Positions 7,969-16,464 are shown, counted from the first letter of the stretch. The stretch is DNA of 18,119 bases from Dinghuibacter sp035492835 (GCF_035492835.1 NZ_DATJIY010000162.1:1-18119), one strand, 5' to 3'. Notes: a model not told the origin generated them from the sequence alone. Numbers and translations: made by a program.

Positions 7969-8069
7969 TCCGGCCCGTCCATCCGTTCTTATATCTCTTC
8001 ATCATACGTCTTCAGCCCCTTGAACCTTTAATGCTTATCTTAATCCATCGTATTAAATAAATTACTGAC

Positions 8070-11000
8070 ATGAGAAAAGCTATACTCACGCTGGTGGGTC
8101 TCGCAGCCGTTTGCGCCGTCGAGGCCCAGGAAACCTTCCCGGTGAACGGGGTGGCGGACAACCGGGAGAAGTGCTACGCCTTTACCCACGCGACGTTGGT
8201 TAAAGACGGGCAGACGACCCTTACAGACGCCACGCTCCTGATCCGCAAAGGCAAGATCATCGCCACGGGCAAGGTTACCATCCCCTCCGACGCCGTCGTG
8301 ATCGACTGCACCGGGAAATACATCTACCCTTCCTTTATCGACGCCTACTCCGACTATGGAATTCCGGCACCCCAACGGGAGACACGAGCCGTCGGCGCAG
8401 CCTTTTTCCGGGGACCGGGTCAGATCGAGTCGAACGAGAAGGGCGCTTTTGGCTGGAACCAGGCCATCAGGACCGACGTGGACGCCTCCCGGCTGTTCAA
8501 CGTCGATGACGCCAAGGCCAAGGGGCTCCGCGACCAGGGTTTCGGCACGGTACTCACCCTGCAAAAGGACGGCATCGCCCGCGGCACCGGGGCCGTCGTG
8601 ACCCTGGCGGAAGAAAAAGAAAACCTGGATATGGTCAAGGAAAAAGCGGCGGCGATCTACTCCTTCAACAAGGGAGTCTCCACGCAGACCTACCCGTCCA
8701 GCCTGATGGGCTCCATCGCCCTGCTGCGCCAGACATACCTGGACGCTTCGTGGTACAAGGGTAACCCCACGGCGGAAGGCGTCAACCTCACCCTGCAATA
8801 CTGGAATGACGAGCAAAGCCTGCCCCAGATCTTCGATGCCTCCGATAAATGGAACTGTCTCCGTGCGGACCGGATTGGAGACGAGTTCGGGGTACAATAC
8901 ATCCTCAAGGCCGGGGGTAACGAATACCAGCGCATCGCCGAAATGAAGGCTACCCACGCGACCTTTATCCTGCCTCTCGACTTCCCCGAAGCGCCGAACG
9001 TGGACGACCCCACCGACGCGCGTTTCGTTTCCCTGGCGGATATGAAGCACTGGGAGCTGGCGCCATCGGAACCCGGTGTCTTCGAGAAGAACGGGATCGG
9101 GTTTGCGCTGACGGCCGCCGACCTCCGGGACGTCAAAACCTTCCTGCCCAATCTCCGCAAGGCCATACAATACGGACTAACCGAGGCAAAGGCCCTCGAG
9201 GCCCTTACCAGGGAGCCCGCCACGCTGCTGGGCGTGTATGACAAGGTCGGCAGCCTGGACAACGGCAAGCTGGCCAACTTCATCATCACGTCGGGACCGG
9301 TTTTTGGCGCTACCACCAACATCCTGCAAAACTGGGTACAAGGTATCAGCTATGACGTGAAGATGTCCGACTGGAGCAATATCGCCGGTACCTATGCGCT
9401 GACGTTGAAAGACGCCTCGGGCGGGAGTCAGTCCTTTACGCTTTCCGTAAAGAGCGCTAATTCCGCCAGCATCATCCACGGCGATACGTCTGCCGCCAAG
9501 CTAGTTTACGGTGGGAAGCTCGTCAGCTTGAACTGGTCGCTGGGCCGCCGCGCCCGGACGGGATTTCGGCTCAGCGGCGTGGCCACAGACAGTGTTTGGA
9601 CGGGGAGCGGGACCGATACCGCGGGGAACGTCGTCACCTGGACGGCGGTACTGTCTGTCCGCGGTACGCCGACCGATTCTACGCGCCGCCAAATGCCGTT
9701 ACGCCTCGGCAAACTAACCTATCCGCTCGACGGCTACGGCTGGGATGCCCTTCCCCAACAAGAAACCATCCTCATCAAAAACGCGCGCGTCTGGACCAAC
9801 GAATCCGAAGGCCGCCTGGAGAACACCGACGTGCTGATCCAGAACGGTAAGATCGCCTCCATCGGCAAAAACCTGAGCGCGCCCCAGGGCGCCCGCGTCA
9901 TCGACGGCACCGGCAAACAGCTCACGCCCGGCATCATCGACGAGCACTCCCACATCGCCGCCGCGTCCATCAACGAAGGCGCGCAAAGCGTGACCTCCGA
10001 GGTCCGCATACAGGACAACCTCAACCCCGACGACATCAACATCTACCGGCAACTGGCCGGGGGCGTGACGTCCTCCCATATCCTCCACGGCTCCGCCAAC
10101 AGCATCGGCGGCCAGACGCAGCTCATCAAGCTTCGCTGGGGCGTCTGCGACACCGCGCTGAAGTTCAAGGGCGCCGATCCCTTTATCAAATTCGCCCTGG
10201 GCGAAAACGTTAAACGCACCACCTCCCAAAGCAATAACCGCTTCCCCGACACGCGTATGGGGGTCGACCAGGTTTTTGTCGACGCCTTTACCAGGGCCAC
10301 GGACTACGAGAAGGCGCTAAAAGGACCCGACGGCAAAAACGTCCGCCGCGACCTCGAGCTCGATGCCCTGGTGGAAATCATGAACCACAAGCGCTTTATC
10401 ACCTGCCACTCCTATGTGCAAAGCGAAATCACCTCGTTGATGCGCGTGGCCGAGCACTTCGGGTTCCGCGTCAATACGTTCACCCACATCCTCGAAGGGT
10501 ACAAGGTGGCCGACAAGATGAAAGCCCATGGCGCCAACGTCTCCACCTTCTCCGACTGGTGGGCGTATAAAATGGAAGTCCAGGACGCCATCGCCTACAA
10601 CGCTTCGCTGATGCACCAGGTTGGGCTCAACGTCTGTATCAACTCCGACGACGCCGAACAGGCCCGACACCTCAACCAGGAAGCCGCCAAGTCCATAAAG
10701 TACGGCGGTATGAGCGAGGAAGACGCCTTCAAAATGGTAAGCCTCAACCCGGCCACTGCGCTCCACGTCCAGGATCGTACCGGCAGCATCAAGGTCGGCA
10801 AGGACGCGGACGTCGTCCTTTGGACCGATAACCCGCTGAGCGTTTATGCCAAACCCCAGGTAACGATCGTGGACGGGACCGTCTATTATGACATGGACCG
10901 CGACATGCAGCTGCGCAAGGACATCCAATCCGAGCGCACCCGTCTCATCGCCAAGATCCTGGCCGAAAAAGCCATGGGTGGGAGCGAAGGCGGCGGCCCC

Positions 11001-11153
11001 GCCGGCGGTGGTTTCCGCAGGCCGCGGCCCTCTTACCAGGTGCTGCTGAGCTGCGGGGATCATGCGGAACACAATGACGGGCTGATTACCCTGGACCTCC
11101 AGGATGAAGACGTTACCGGCGGGGGCGCGGCAACTGCCTCCGGCAGCAATTAA
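8070..11153 (+). CDS. Exported tandem-domain amidohydrolase
   Basis: This 1027-residue protein starts with a signal peptide (MRKAILTLVGLAAVCAVEAQ) and contains two amidohydrolase folds. The first (about 25-430) keeps the family's outer frame, including the final GSLDNGKLAN, but its metal motif is DAYSD (91-95) in place of DxHxH, and its last Asp reads ALTAAD. It is probably inactive. A beta-rich linker covers about 433-545. The second fold (about 550-970) is intact: HxH at H626/H628 in DEHSHIAA, further metal-binding histidines H780 and H806, and the catalytic Asp in NSDD (D860). It resembles imidazolonepropionase-like and prolidase-like periplasmic amidohydrolases; the substrate is unknown. 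The tail from about 967 is Gly-rich. A related gene follows after 23 nt, implying an operon. Confidence 0.88.
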   Translation: MRKAILTLVGLAAVCAVEAQETFPVNGVADNREKCYAFTHATLVKDGQTTLTDATLLIRKGKIIATGKVTIPSDAVVIDCTGKYIYPSFIDAYSDYGIPAPQRETRAVGAAFFRGPGQIESNEKGAFGWNQAIRTDVDASRLFNVDDAKAKGLRDQGFGTVLTLQKDGIARGTGAVVTLAEEKENLDMVKEKAAAIYSFNKGVSTQTYPSSLMGSIALLRQTYLDASWYKGNPTAEGVNLTLQYWNDEQSLPQIFDASDKWNCLRADRIGDEFGVQYILKAGGNEYQRIAEMKATHATFILPLDFPEAPNVDDPTDARFVSLADMKHWELAPSEPGVFEKNGIGFALTAADLRDVKTFLPNLRKAIQYGLTEAKALEALTREPATLLGVYDKVGSLDNGKLANFIITSGPVFGATTNILQNWVQGISYDVKMSDWSNIAGTYALTLKDASGGSQSFTLSVKSANSASIIHGDTSAAKLVYGGKLVSLNWSLGRRARTGFRLSGVATDSVWTGSGTDTAGNVVTWTAVLSVRGTPTDSTRRQMPLRLGKLTYPLDGYGWDALPQQETILIKNARVWTNESEGRLENTDVLIQNGKIASIGKNLSAPQGARVIDGTGKQLTPGIIDEHSHIAAASINEGAQSVTSEVRIQDNLNPDDINIYRQLAGGVTSSHILHGSANSIGGQTQLIKLRWGVCDTALKFKGADPFIKFALGENVKRTTSQSNNRFPDTRMGVDQVFVDAFTRATDYEKALKGPDGKNVRRDLELDALVEIMNHKRFITCHSYVQSEITSLMRVAEHFGFRVNTFTHILEGYKVADKMKAHGANVSTFSDWWAYKMEVQDAIAYNASLMHQVGLNVCINSDDAEQARHLNQEAAKSIKYGGMSEEDAFKMVSLNPATALHVQDRTGSIKVGKDADVVLWTDNPLSVYAKPQVTIVDGTVYYDMDRDMQLRKDIQSERTRLIAKILAEKAMGGSEGGGPAGGGFRRPRPSYQVLLSCGDHAEHNDGLITLDLQDEDVTGGGAATASGSN

Positions 11154-11176
11154 TCTTTTATTCCAAAGACATTACT

Positions 11177-12493
11177 ATGCGTTTATCATACATCGCTCTT
11201 GCGGCTCTCCTCTGCTCCGGTACCTCCGCGTTCGGACAGGCAGACATCTACCCCGCCGCCGCCGAAAAGGGAAAGATATTTATCAGCGGCGGCACGGTCC
11301 ACGTCGGTAACGGCCAGGTGCTGGAAAACACGAGCATCGAAATCGACAACGGCAAAATCGTCCAGGTAGGTCAGAACATAACGCCCGGCTCCGGTGACCA
11401 GGTCATCGACGCCAAAGGCAAACAGGTCTACCCCGGTCTCATCCTTCCCGTAACCGACCTCGGCCTCAAAGAAATCGCCGAAGGCGTCCGCGGCAGCAAC
11501 GACTACGAAGAAATCGGCGACCTGAATCCCGACGTCCGCGCCATCGTCGCGTACAACACCGCCTCCAACATCACCAACGTCGACCGCTCCAACGGTATCC
11601 TCCTGGCCGGCGTCACCCCCGAAGGCGGCTCCATCAGCGGCTCCTCCAGCGTTGTCCAGCTCGACGCCTGGAACTACGAGGACGCAGCCTATAAACCCGA
11701 TCAGGGCATCCACATGAACATGCCCTCCTTTATCAGCCGTCCCCGGCGCTTTGGCGGAGGCGGCGGCTTTGCCCGCCCCGAAGCCGGCGAAGACCCCACC
11801 ACCGCGTCCCTACAAAAGGTAGAAGAGCTCAAGCGCTTCTTCCGCGAAGCCAAGGCCTACCTGGCCGAGGCCACCCACACCCACACCAACATCAAGTTCG
11901 AGTCGGTCAAGGGGCTTTTCAATGGCTCCCAGAAGCTCTTCATACACTGCGAACAGGTAAAGCAAATGCTGATCGCCATCGACTTCGCCCACGAATTCGG
12001 CTTTAGCGTCGTCCTCGTCGGCGCCAGCGAATGCTTCCAGATCGCCGACCTGCTGGCCCAAAACCACATCGCCGTCATCCTCGACCAGGAGCACTCCCTC
12101 CCCGCCACCGAAGACGACGACATCGATCAGCCGTTCAAAACGCCCTCCGTCCTGCAGAAAGCCGGCGTGCTCTTCGCCCTGAACGACCGCCACGACGAGA
12201 CCCGCTACCGCAACCTGCCCTTCAACGCCGGCGTCGCCGCCGCCTATGGGCTCTCAAAAGAGCAGGCTCTCCAGGCCATTACCTTGTCCACCGCCCAGAT
12301 CCTCGGTATCGCGGACCGGACGGGCTCTTTGGAAGTCGGAAAGGATGCGAATATCGTGATCTCCGAAGGAGACCTTCTCGACATGCGGACTTCCATTGTT
12401 ACTTACGCGTTTATCCAAGGGCGCCAGATCAACCTGGCGAATAAGGGGACGCAGCTGTATGAGAGGTATAAGTATAAGTATGGATTGAAATAG
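11177..12493 (+). CDS. Exported amidohydrolase-like protein lacking HxH
   Basis: The 438-residue protein has a signal peptide (MRLSYIALAALLCSGTSAFG) and an amidohydrolase fold. The beginning (FISGGTVHVGNGQVLENT) and end (GIADRTGSLEVGKDANIV) are typical. Where the family has DxHxH, this protein reads LPVTD (90-94), so the binuclear metal site is broken. A His in FIHCE (H257) and an Asp in ALND (D337) remain. It aligns by eye best with the degenerate first half of the preceding protein, so the two may be paralogs and may assemble together. A Gly-rich loop (FGGGGGF) sits before a helical segment near residue 200. It is the last gene before the terminator at 12512-12548. It could be a pseudoenzyme partner or bind a single metal ion. 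Confidence 0.85.
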   Translation: MRLSYIALAALLCSGTSAFGQADIYPAAAEKGKIFISGGTVHVGNGQVLENTSIEIDNGKIVQVGQNITPGSGDQVIDAKGKQVYPGLILPVTDLGLKEIAEGVRGSNDYEEIGDLNPDVRAIVAYNTASNITNVDRSNGILLAGVTPEGGSISGSSSVVQLDAWNYEDAAYKPDQGIHMNMPSFISRPRRFGGGGGFARPEAGEDPTTASLQKVEELKRFFREAKAYLAEATHTHTNIKFESVKGLFNGSQKLFIHCEQVKQMLIAIDFAHEFGFSVVLVGASECFQIADLLAQNHIAVILDQEHSLPATEDDDIDQPFKTPSVLQKAGVLFALNDRHDETRYRNLPFNAGVAAAYGLSKEQALQAITLSTAQILGIADRTGSLEVGKDANIVISEGDLLDMRTSIVTYAFIQGRQINLANKGTQLYERYKYKYGLK

Positions 12494-12511
12494 CGTCACC
12501 GCCTGTTTGCA

Positions 12512-12548
12512 AAAAAGCAGCTATGCCATTCACGGGTAGCTGCTTTTT
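12512..12548. terminator. Bidirectional intrinsic terminator
   Basis: AAAAAGCAGCTA (12512-12523) and TAGCTGCTTTTT (12537-12548) are perfect 12-bp inverted repeats around a 13-nt loop. The A-tract on one side and T-tract on the other let it work in both directions. It sits between the stop of the amidohydrolase gene on plus and the stop of the ATPase gene on minus, exactly where a shared terminator is expected. Confidence 0.9.
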
Positions 12549-12560
12549 CTTTGGAATCCA

Positions 12561-13697
12561 TCAATCCGGATCCCGCGGCTCCAAAAGAAAGTCTTCGATA
12601 TTCGCGGGAGAAATGATCGAGGTAATGGTGCCCGGATAATTTCCGGTGAACGTTTGGGAAAACCTGACGCGCGCCTTGGGGTTCCATTTGATTTCAAAAG
12701 CCGAAAGGATGCCTTCATTATCCTCGATCAAGTCTATTTCCTGCTGCAGCGTTGTGCGCCAAAAGTACTGCATGACATCCTTGCCTTGATACATAAGGCT
12801 TTTTACCCGTTCGGCAATGACAAAATTCTCCCACATCGCCCCAACGTCGGCCCGGGAGCTAAGCGGGCTGAAATTTCCAATGACCGCGTTTCGGATTCCG
12901 CAATCATAGAAATACACCTTTCTGCCCCTCTTTATTTCATTCCGGCCATTGCGGCTAAAGGCAGGTAGCCGAAAGACAACGAAAGTTTTTTCCAGTAAAT
13001 CAATATAGCGCTCGACGGTTTTGTAATCGGTGTGCAACGTCTGGCCGAGTTCTGTGTAGTTGACTTCACTCCCAACCTGATAGGCCAACGCCTTGAGCAG
13101 CTTCTCCAGCAGGATAGGCTTTTTTATTTGTTCCAGCATCAGGAGGTCCTTGTAAAGATAGCTATCGGCCAGTAGCTTCAGCAGCTCCTTTTCTTCCCCC
13201 GTCTTGGTGAGGATTTCAGGATAATAACCATAGCGAAGCCGGTGCTCGATCAAACGCTTTTCCGTCAACAGGCCATGGTATTGCACCATTTCAGCGAAAC
13301 TCAGCGGAAAAAGCATGAATTCGTACTTGCGTCCTGTCAACGGCTCGTTGACCTGACTGGAAAGCTCAAAAGTCGACGACCCGGTCGCGATTACCTGGAC
13401 GTTTTTTATTTGGTCCGTAAAAAGCTTCAGCGTCAGCCCTATATTGGGGATTCTCTGTGCTTCGTCGATGAAGACGATCTTTTTGTTCCCGATGTAGGCT
13501 TTCAACCTGGTCGATGTCGTATTGGTCAGCGCTTCCCTTGCATCGGATTCGTCCCCGTTGAAATAGAAGTGGTCCTTGTCTTTGAGCAAGGACTCGACAA
13601 GCGTGGATTTTCCGCTTTGCCTCGGTCCAAAAATCAACACCGCCTTCCCTTTAAACAGGCGTTTTTCTATCGTATCATGAAGAATGCGTGGTATCAT
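12561..13697 (-). CDS. AAA ATPase with DUF4143 domain
   Basis: The 378-residue protein belongs to the common AAA_14/DUF4143 ATPases of bacteria and archaea, whose role is not established. Walker A is GPRQSGKS (24-31), Walker B is IVFIDEA (74-80) and a sensor-like ATGSS spans 104-108. A probable winged helix lies near 204-240. The C-terminal DUF4143 part has EID (320-322) and AFEIKW (333-338), a nuclease-like D...ExK arrangement with D322, E335 and K337. It is full length and cytoplasmic. Its base composition is visibly more AT-rich than its neighbours, and its upstream region is very AT-rich, which suggests it was acquired. It ends against the shared terminator, stands alone on its transcript, and is not obviously linked to either flanking unit. 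Confidence 0.9.
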   Translation of the reverse strand: MIPRILHDTIEKRLFKGKAVLIFGPRQSGKSTLVESLLKDKDHFYFNGDESDAREALTNTTSTRLKAYIGNKKIVFIDEAQRIPNIGLTLKLFTDQIKNVQVIATGSSTFELSSQVNEPLTGRKYEFMLFPLSFAEMVQYHGLLTEKRLIEHRLRYGYYPEILTKTGEEKELLKLLADSYLYKDLLMLEQIKKPILLEKLLKALAYQVGSEVNYTELGQTLHTDYKTVERYIDLLEKTFVVFRLPAFSRNGRNEIKRGRKVYFYDCGIRNAVIGNFSPLSSRADVGAMWENFVIAERVKSLMYQGKDVMQYFWRTTLQQEIDLIEDNEGILSAFEIKWNPKARVRFSQTFTGNYPGTITSIISPANIEDFLLEPRDPD

Positions 13698-13736
13698 TTT
13701 CCCAGGACGTTGACTCCTGATAAATTATAATATTTA

Positions 13737-13790
13737 AGGATTAAAATCCTGTAAAACCATAATAATATAGGATTTTGATTGAATATTCAA
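13737..13790. repeat. Inverted repeats in the AT-rich ATPase leader
   Basis: Three overlapping dyads lie here. AGGATT-AA-AATCCT covers 13737-13750. AAAATCCT (13743-13750) pairs with AGGATTTT (13769-13776) across 18 nt, so these two foldings exclude each other. TTGAATATTCAA (13779-13790) is a perfect 12-nt palindrome. The 154-nt gap from 13698 to 13851 is strongly AT-rich in a GC-rich window and contains no gene that I can find. Confidence 0.7.
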
Positions 13791-13802
13791 TTATATTGAC
13801 GC

Positions 13803-13810
13803 CAAAAATA
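13803..13810 (-). promoter_or_regulatory. Possible -7 element for the ATPase gene
   Basis: Read on minus, this is TATTTTTG, an exact match to TAnnTTTG, but no TTG stands at the -33 distance. Such boxes arise easily by chance in AT-rich DNA. If real, the leader would be about 100 nt long and would contain the inverted repeats at 13737-13790. Confidence 0.4.
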
Positions 13811-13851
13811 GCAATAGATAGGTTAAATAAGAAATTTTACTGCGAAAAATA

Positions 13852-14334
13852 TCACGCTTTCGGATAGTCGAAGAACCAGAATTCTTTTTTCGCCGTGCGG
13901 AACCCGCTCCAGGACGTAATATCCGCGCGCGCCGCGAACACCGCGCAGGTGGGCATATTGTCGATGCGGACCGAAGTGAGCTCGGATACGAAGTCCGTGA
14001 TCCCGGGGTTATGGGAAAAGATAACAGCAGTAGTTGCGATGTCGTCGAGCCCGCCGATAACGGAGTAAAAGATCGGCGCCGGCGCGTGATAAAGCTCGGG
14101 TTTAAAGAAAATGTCGGTGACCCCGAACCGCGAGGCGAACAACTCCGCGGTGGTTTTGGCCCTCAAAGCGGGACTGGAGACCAGAAGGTCGGGGACGATA
14201 CCGCGGGCGATGAGGCGATCCGCCATCATGGGCGCGTCGCGGCGGCCGCGGTCGTTGAGGGGCCGGTCGAAGTCGCGCTGACCTTCGGTTTCCCAGCTGC
14301 TTTTGGCATGACGGACAACAAGAAGGGATTTCAT
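13852..14334 (-). CDS. SixA-type phosphohistidine phosphatase
   Basis: This 160-residue protein of the histidine phosphatase superfamily opens with the RHAKSSW signature: R8, the phospho-accepting H9 and K11, as in SixA. R58 in SSPALRA and H108 in IFSHNPGITDF complete the catalytic pocket. SixA removes phosphate from histidine residues of signalling or phosphotransferase proteins in E. coli; the target here is unknown. The size fits the short cytoplasmic SixA group. The gene starts 15 nt after the purF-like gene ends, on the same strand, so both are probably transcribed from the purF promoter. Confidence 0.9.
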   Translation of the reverse strand: MKSLLVVRHAKSSWETEGQRDFDRPLNDRGRRDAPMMADRLIARGIVPDLLVSSPALRAKTTAELFASRFGVTDIFFKPELYHAPAPIFYSVIGGLDDIATTAVIFSHNPGITDFVSELTSVRIDNMPTCAVFAARADITSWSGFRTAKKEFWFFDYPKA

Positions 14335-14349
14335 AAAGATGAAGGTAAA

Positions 14350-16197
14350 TCAATACCCCCGGACATTCCTGCCTTCCATATAATTTAGGAAGGCCTTGTT
14401 GACGACACGGTTTCCCCCGGGGGTGGGATAATTCCCGGTAAAGTACCAGTCGCCCAGGTTGGTGGGGCAGGATTCGTGTAGGTCCTCGATGGTCTGGTAG
14501 ATCACCTGGATGGGGACGCGGATGTCCTTGGGGGTGATCAATTCCGCGATTTTCCGGGAGAGTTCCTCGGGTTTGAAGGGTGCGTAGATGTTGCGCACCA
14601 GGTTGGCGGTATGCAGGGCGTTGTTGCGCTGCAGTTCCTTGACGGCCTTGAAGGTATCGTGCAGGACGTCCTCCATGCCTTTTTCCTTGAGCAGCTCGAT
14701 GGCCGCCTGGAAAGCGATGAAGTCGCCCAGCTTGCTCATATCGATCCCGTAACAATCGGGATAGCGTATCTGGGGCGCAGAGGAGACGATGATGATCTTG
14801 GACGGTTCCAGACGGGCGAGCATACGGACGATGCTTTCTTTGAGGGTCGTGCCGCGGACGATGGAGTCGTCGATCACGACCAGCGCATCCTTACCCCTTT
14901 CCACGGTTCCGTAGGTGATGTCGTAGACGTGCTGGACCATTTCGTTCCGGCCCGCGTCTTCGGTGATAAAGGTGCGCATCTTGACGTCCTTGATCGCGAT
15001 CTTTTCCACCCTGATCCGGCGGTTCACCATCTCGGCTAGCTTCTCTTCGTCGTAGTCTTTGCCCCAGGACAGGATGCGCTCCACCTTTATCTTGTTCAGG
15101 TACCCTTCCATCCCCTTCAACAGACCGTAAAAAGCGACCTCGGCCGTGTTGGGGATAAAGGAAAAAACGGTATGCTTCAAGTCATTGTTGATCGACCTGA
15201 GCACGGGCTCGCTTAGGTGGCGACCGAGCGCGATACGCTCCTTGTAGATTTTTTCGTCGTTCCCGCGGGAAAAGTAGATGCGCTCGAAGCTGCACGCCTT
15301 CCGTTCCTTTGGCGCCAGGATCTGCTCGATCGCATAGCTGCCGTCCTTGTGGACGATCAGCGCGCAACCCGGCATGAGCTCCTGCACCTCGTTCTCGCCC
15401 ACGTTAAACGAGGTCCGGATCGCCGCCCTTTCGGAAGCGCCTACGATCACGTCGTCGTTGATATAGTAATACGCCGGTCGGATGCCATTGGCGTCCCTCA
15501 TCACAAAGGCTTCCCCGTTGCCGATGAGGCCGCCGAAGGTAAACCCGCCGTCAAAGAGGGCTGTCGCTTTTTTCAAAAAACGGCTCACTTCCATCGCGTC
15601 GGGGTGCTGCTCGTCCTCCTGTACCAGGAAATAATGCACCGTTTCCATCATGGCCGCCAGGTCGCTTTGCCGCTGAAAAACGCCCGGGTCGATATTCACC
15701 AGCGAGAACAGCTCCTCGGTATTGACCAGGTTGAAGTTCCCGGCCATCACGAGGTTCCTGGCTTTCACCGTGTTCCGCTTGATAAAGGGATGACAGAATT
15801 CGACGTTGTTCCTCCCCTGGGTCCCATACCGCAGGTGGCCCAGCAATACCTCGCCCATTGCCGGAATGTGGCCTTTTACGATGTCAGGGTGTTGCAGCAG
15901 GTCCGGTTGATATTTTTCTAACTCGCTGATTTCCTGGGTAATCTTCGAGAAGATGTCGGCAATGGCCCTGGGTTCATTGCTCCGCAAACGATATAGGAAG
16001 GGATTCCCCGGTTCCGTGTCCAGCTTGATGGCCGCCATCCCGGCGCCGTCCTGGCCCCGGTTGTGCTGTTTCTCCATCAGCAGGTATAGCTTGTTCAGAC
16101 CATACAGAACAGAGCCATATTGTTGTTTGTAATAAGAAAATGGTTTGCGCAGGCGAATAAAGGCCAGACCGCACTCATGTTTTATCTCATCACTCAT
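14350..16197 (-). CDS. PurF-like amidophosphoribosyltransferase
   Basis: The 615-residue protein combines a class II glutamine amidotransferase domain with a phosphoribosyltransferase domain, as in PurF, which makes phosphoribosylamine from PRPP and glutamine in purine synthesis. C9 (HECGLAF) is the expected nucleophile after removal of eight residues. HLRYGTQG (121-128), GNFNLVN (153-159) and DGGFTFGG (216-223) follow. The PRPP loop is VIDDSIVRGTT (441-451). The region 345-410 does not match the usual PIPETS segment well and is longer, and a conserved-looking tail DWYFTGNYPTPGG (583-595) extends beyond canonical PurF of about 500 residues. It may be a Bacteroidota paralog and not the main PurF. 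The start at 16197 follows the promoter; an in-frame ATG at 16245 lies at or upstream of the -33 element. Confidence 0.87.
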   Translation of the reverse strand: MSDEIKHECGLAFIRLRKPFSYYKQQYGSVLYGLNKLYLLMEKQHNRGQDGAGMAAIKLDTEPGNPFLYRLRSNEPRAIADIFSKITQEISELEKYQPDLLQHPDIVKGHIPAMGEVLLGHLRYGTQGRNNVEFCHPFIKRNTVKARNLVMAGNFNLVNTEELFSLVNIDPGVFQRQSDLAAMMETVHYFLVQEDEQHPDAMEVSRFLKKATALFDGGFTFGGLIGNGEAFVMRDANGIRPAYYYINDDVIVGASERAAIRTSFNVGENEVQELMPGCALIVHKDGSYAIEQILAPKERKACSFERIYFSRGNDEKIYKERIALGRHLSEPVLRSINNDLKHTVFSFIPNTAEVAFYGLLKGMEGYLNKIKVERILSWGKDYDEEKLAEMVNRRIRVEKIAIKDVKMRTFITEDAGRNEMVQHVYDITYGTVERGKDALVVIDDSIVRGTTLKESIVRMLARLEPSKIIIVSSAPQIRYPDCYGIDMSKLGDFIAFQAAIELLKEKGMEDVLHDTFKAVKELQRNNALHTANLVRNIYAPFKPEELSRKIAELITPKDIRVPIQVIYQTIEDLHESCPTNLGDWYFTGNYPTPGGNRVVNKAFLNYMEGRNVRGY

Positions 16198-16215
16198 GAA
16201 CCGGAAATGAAGCCG

Positions 16216-16245
16216 CAAAGTTACGGCAAAAAAATCCGTTGGCAA
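16216..16245 (-). promoter_or_regulatory. Promoter of the purF-like gene
   Basis: On minus, TAACTTTG (16223 to 16216) matches TAnnTTTG exactly and a TTG (16245 to 16243) stands 19 nt upstream. Transcription would begin near 16209, about 12 nt before the ATG at 16197. This excludes the longer reading frame beginning at 16245. Confidence 0.8.
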
Positions 16246-16269
16246 AGTCCGGTCTACTCCCTACCTTTG
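16239..16269 (+). promoter_or_regulatory. Promoter of tRNA-Lys
   Basis: TTG (16239-16241), a 20-nt spacer and TACCTTTG (16262-16269) match the Bacteroidota promoter consensus. Transcription would start near 16276, about 15 nt before the tRNA. The -33 element lies 1 nt from that of the divergent purF promoter, so polymerase bound at one site should hinder the other. Confidence 0.8.
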
Positions 16270-16290
16270 CACCCCATCCATGGGAAATTT

Positions 16291-16363
<73 letters not shown>

Positions 16364-16380
16364 CTTAGGCAGACTACTAT

Positions 16381-16415
16381 ATCCCCTTCGTCGGTTGATG
16401 AGGGGGATTTTTTTT
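16381..16415 (+). terminator. Intrinsic terminator after tRNA-Lys
   Basis: ATCCCCTTC (16381-16389) pairs with GAGGGGGAT (16400-16408), nine pairs with one T-G wobble, around a 10-nt loop. Eight T residues follow (16408-16415). It begins 17 nt after the tRNA. With no A-tract on its left it should act on the plus strand only. Confidence 0.9.
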
Positions 16416-16464
16416 GCCCTGGACCCACTCCGCGCCCCCTGGACCCGCTGTCGCCGGCCTTATG

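Noticed and set aside
7969..8069. Possible promoter or small gene before the large amidohydrolase
   Set aside because: The 101-nt gap has AT-rich stretches but no TAnnTTTG match, no hairpin and no credible small reading frame.
8040..9170. 376-residue minus-strand open frame opposite the large amidohydrolase
   Set aside because: It is antisense to a gene with a clear signal peptide and family motifs, and its own translation shows no known fold or motif.
10317..11072. 251-residue minus-strand open frame opposite the amidohydrolase C-terminal part
   Set aside because: It overlaps the intact catalytic fold, has skewed composition, and is explained as a shadow frame in GC-rich DNA.
14102..14755. 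217-residue minus-strand frame spanning the sixA/purF junction
   Set aside because: It is in another frame of two well-supported genes, is Arg/Pro/His-rich as out-of-frame GC-rich DNA usually is, and has no motif.
16198..16245. Extended N-terminus of the PurF-like protein from ATG at 16245
   Set aside because: The predicted transcription start near 16209 lies downstream of this ATG, and the added residues push the nucleophile Cys to position 25.
16417..16456. Two 20-nt near-tandem units beginning CCCTGGACCC after the tRNA-Lys terminator
   Set aside because: Only the first 10 bases are identical and about 13 of 20 match overall; with two copies this is too weak to call a repeat family or attachment site.
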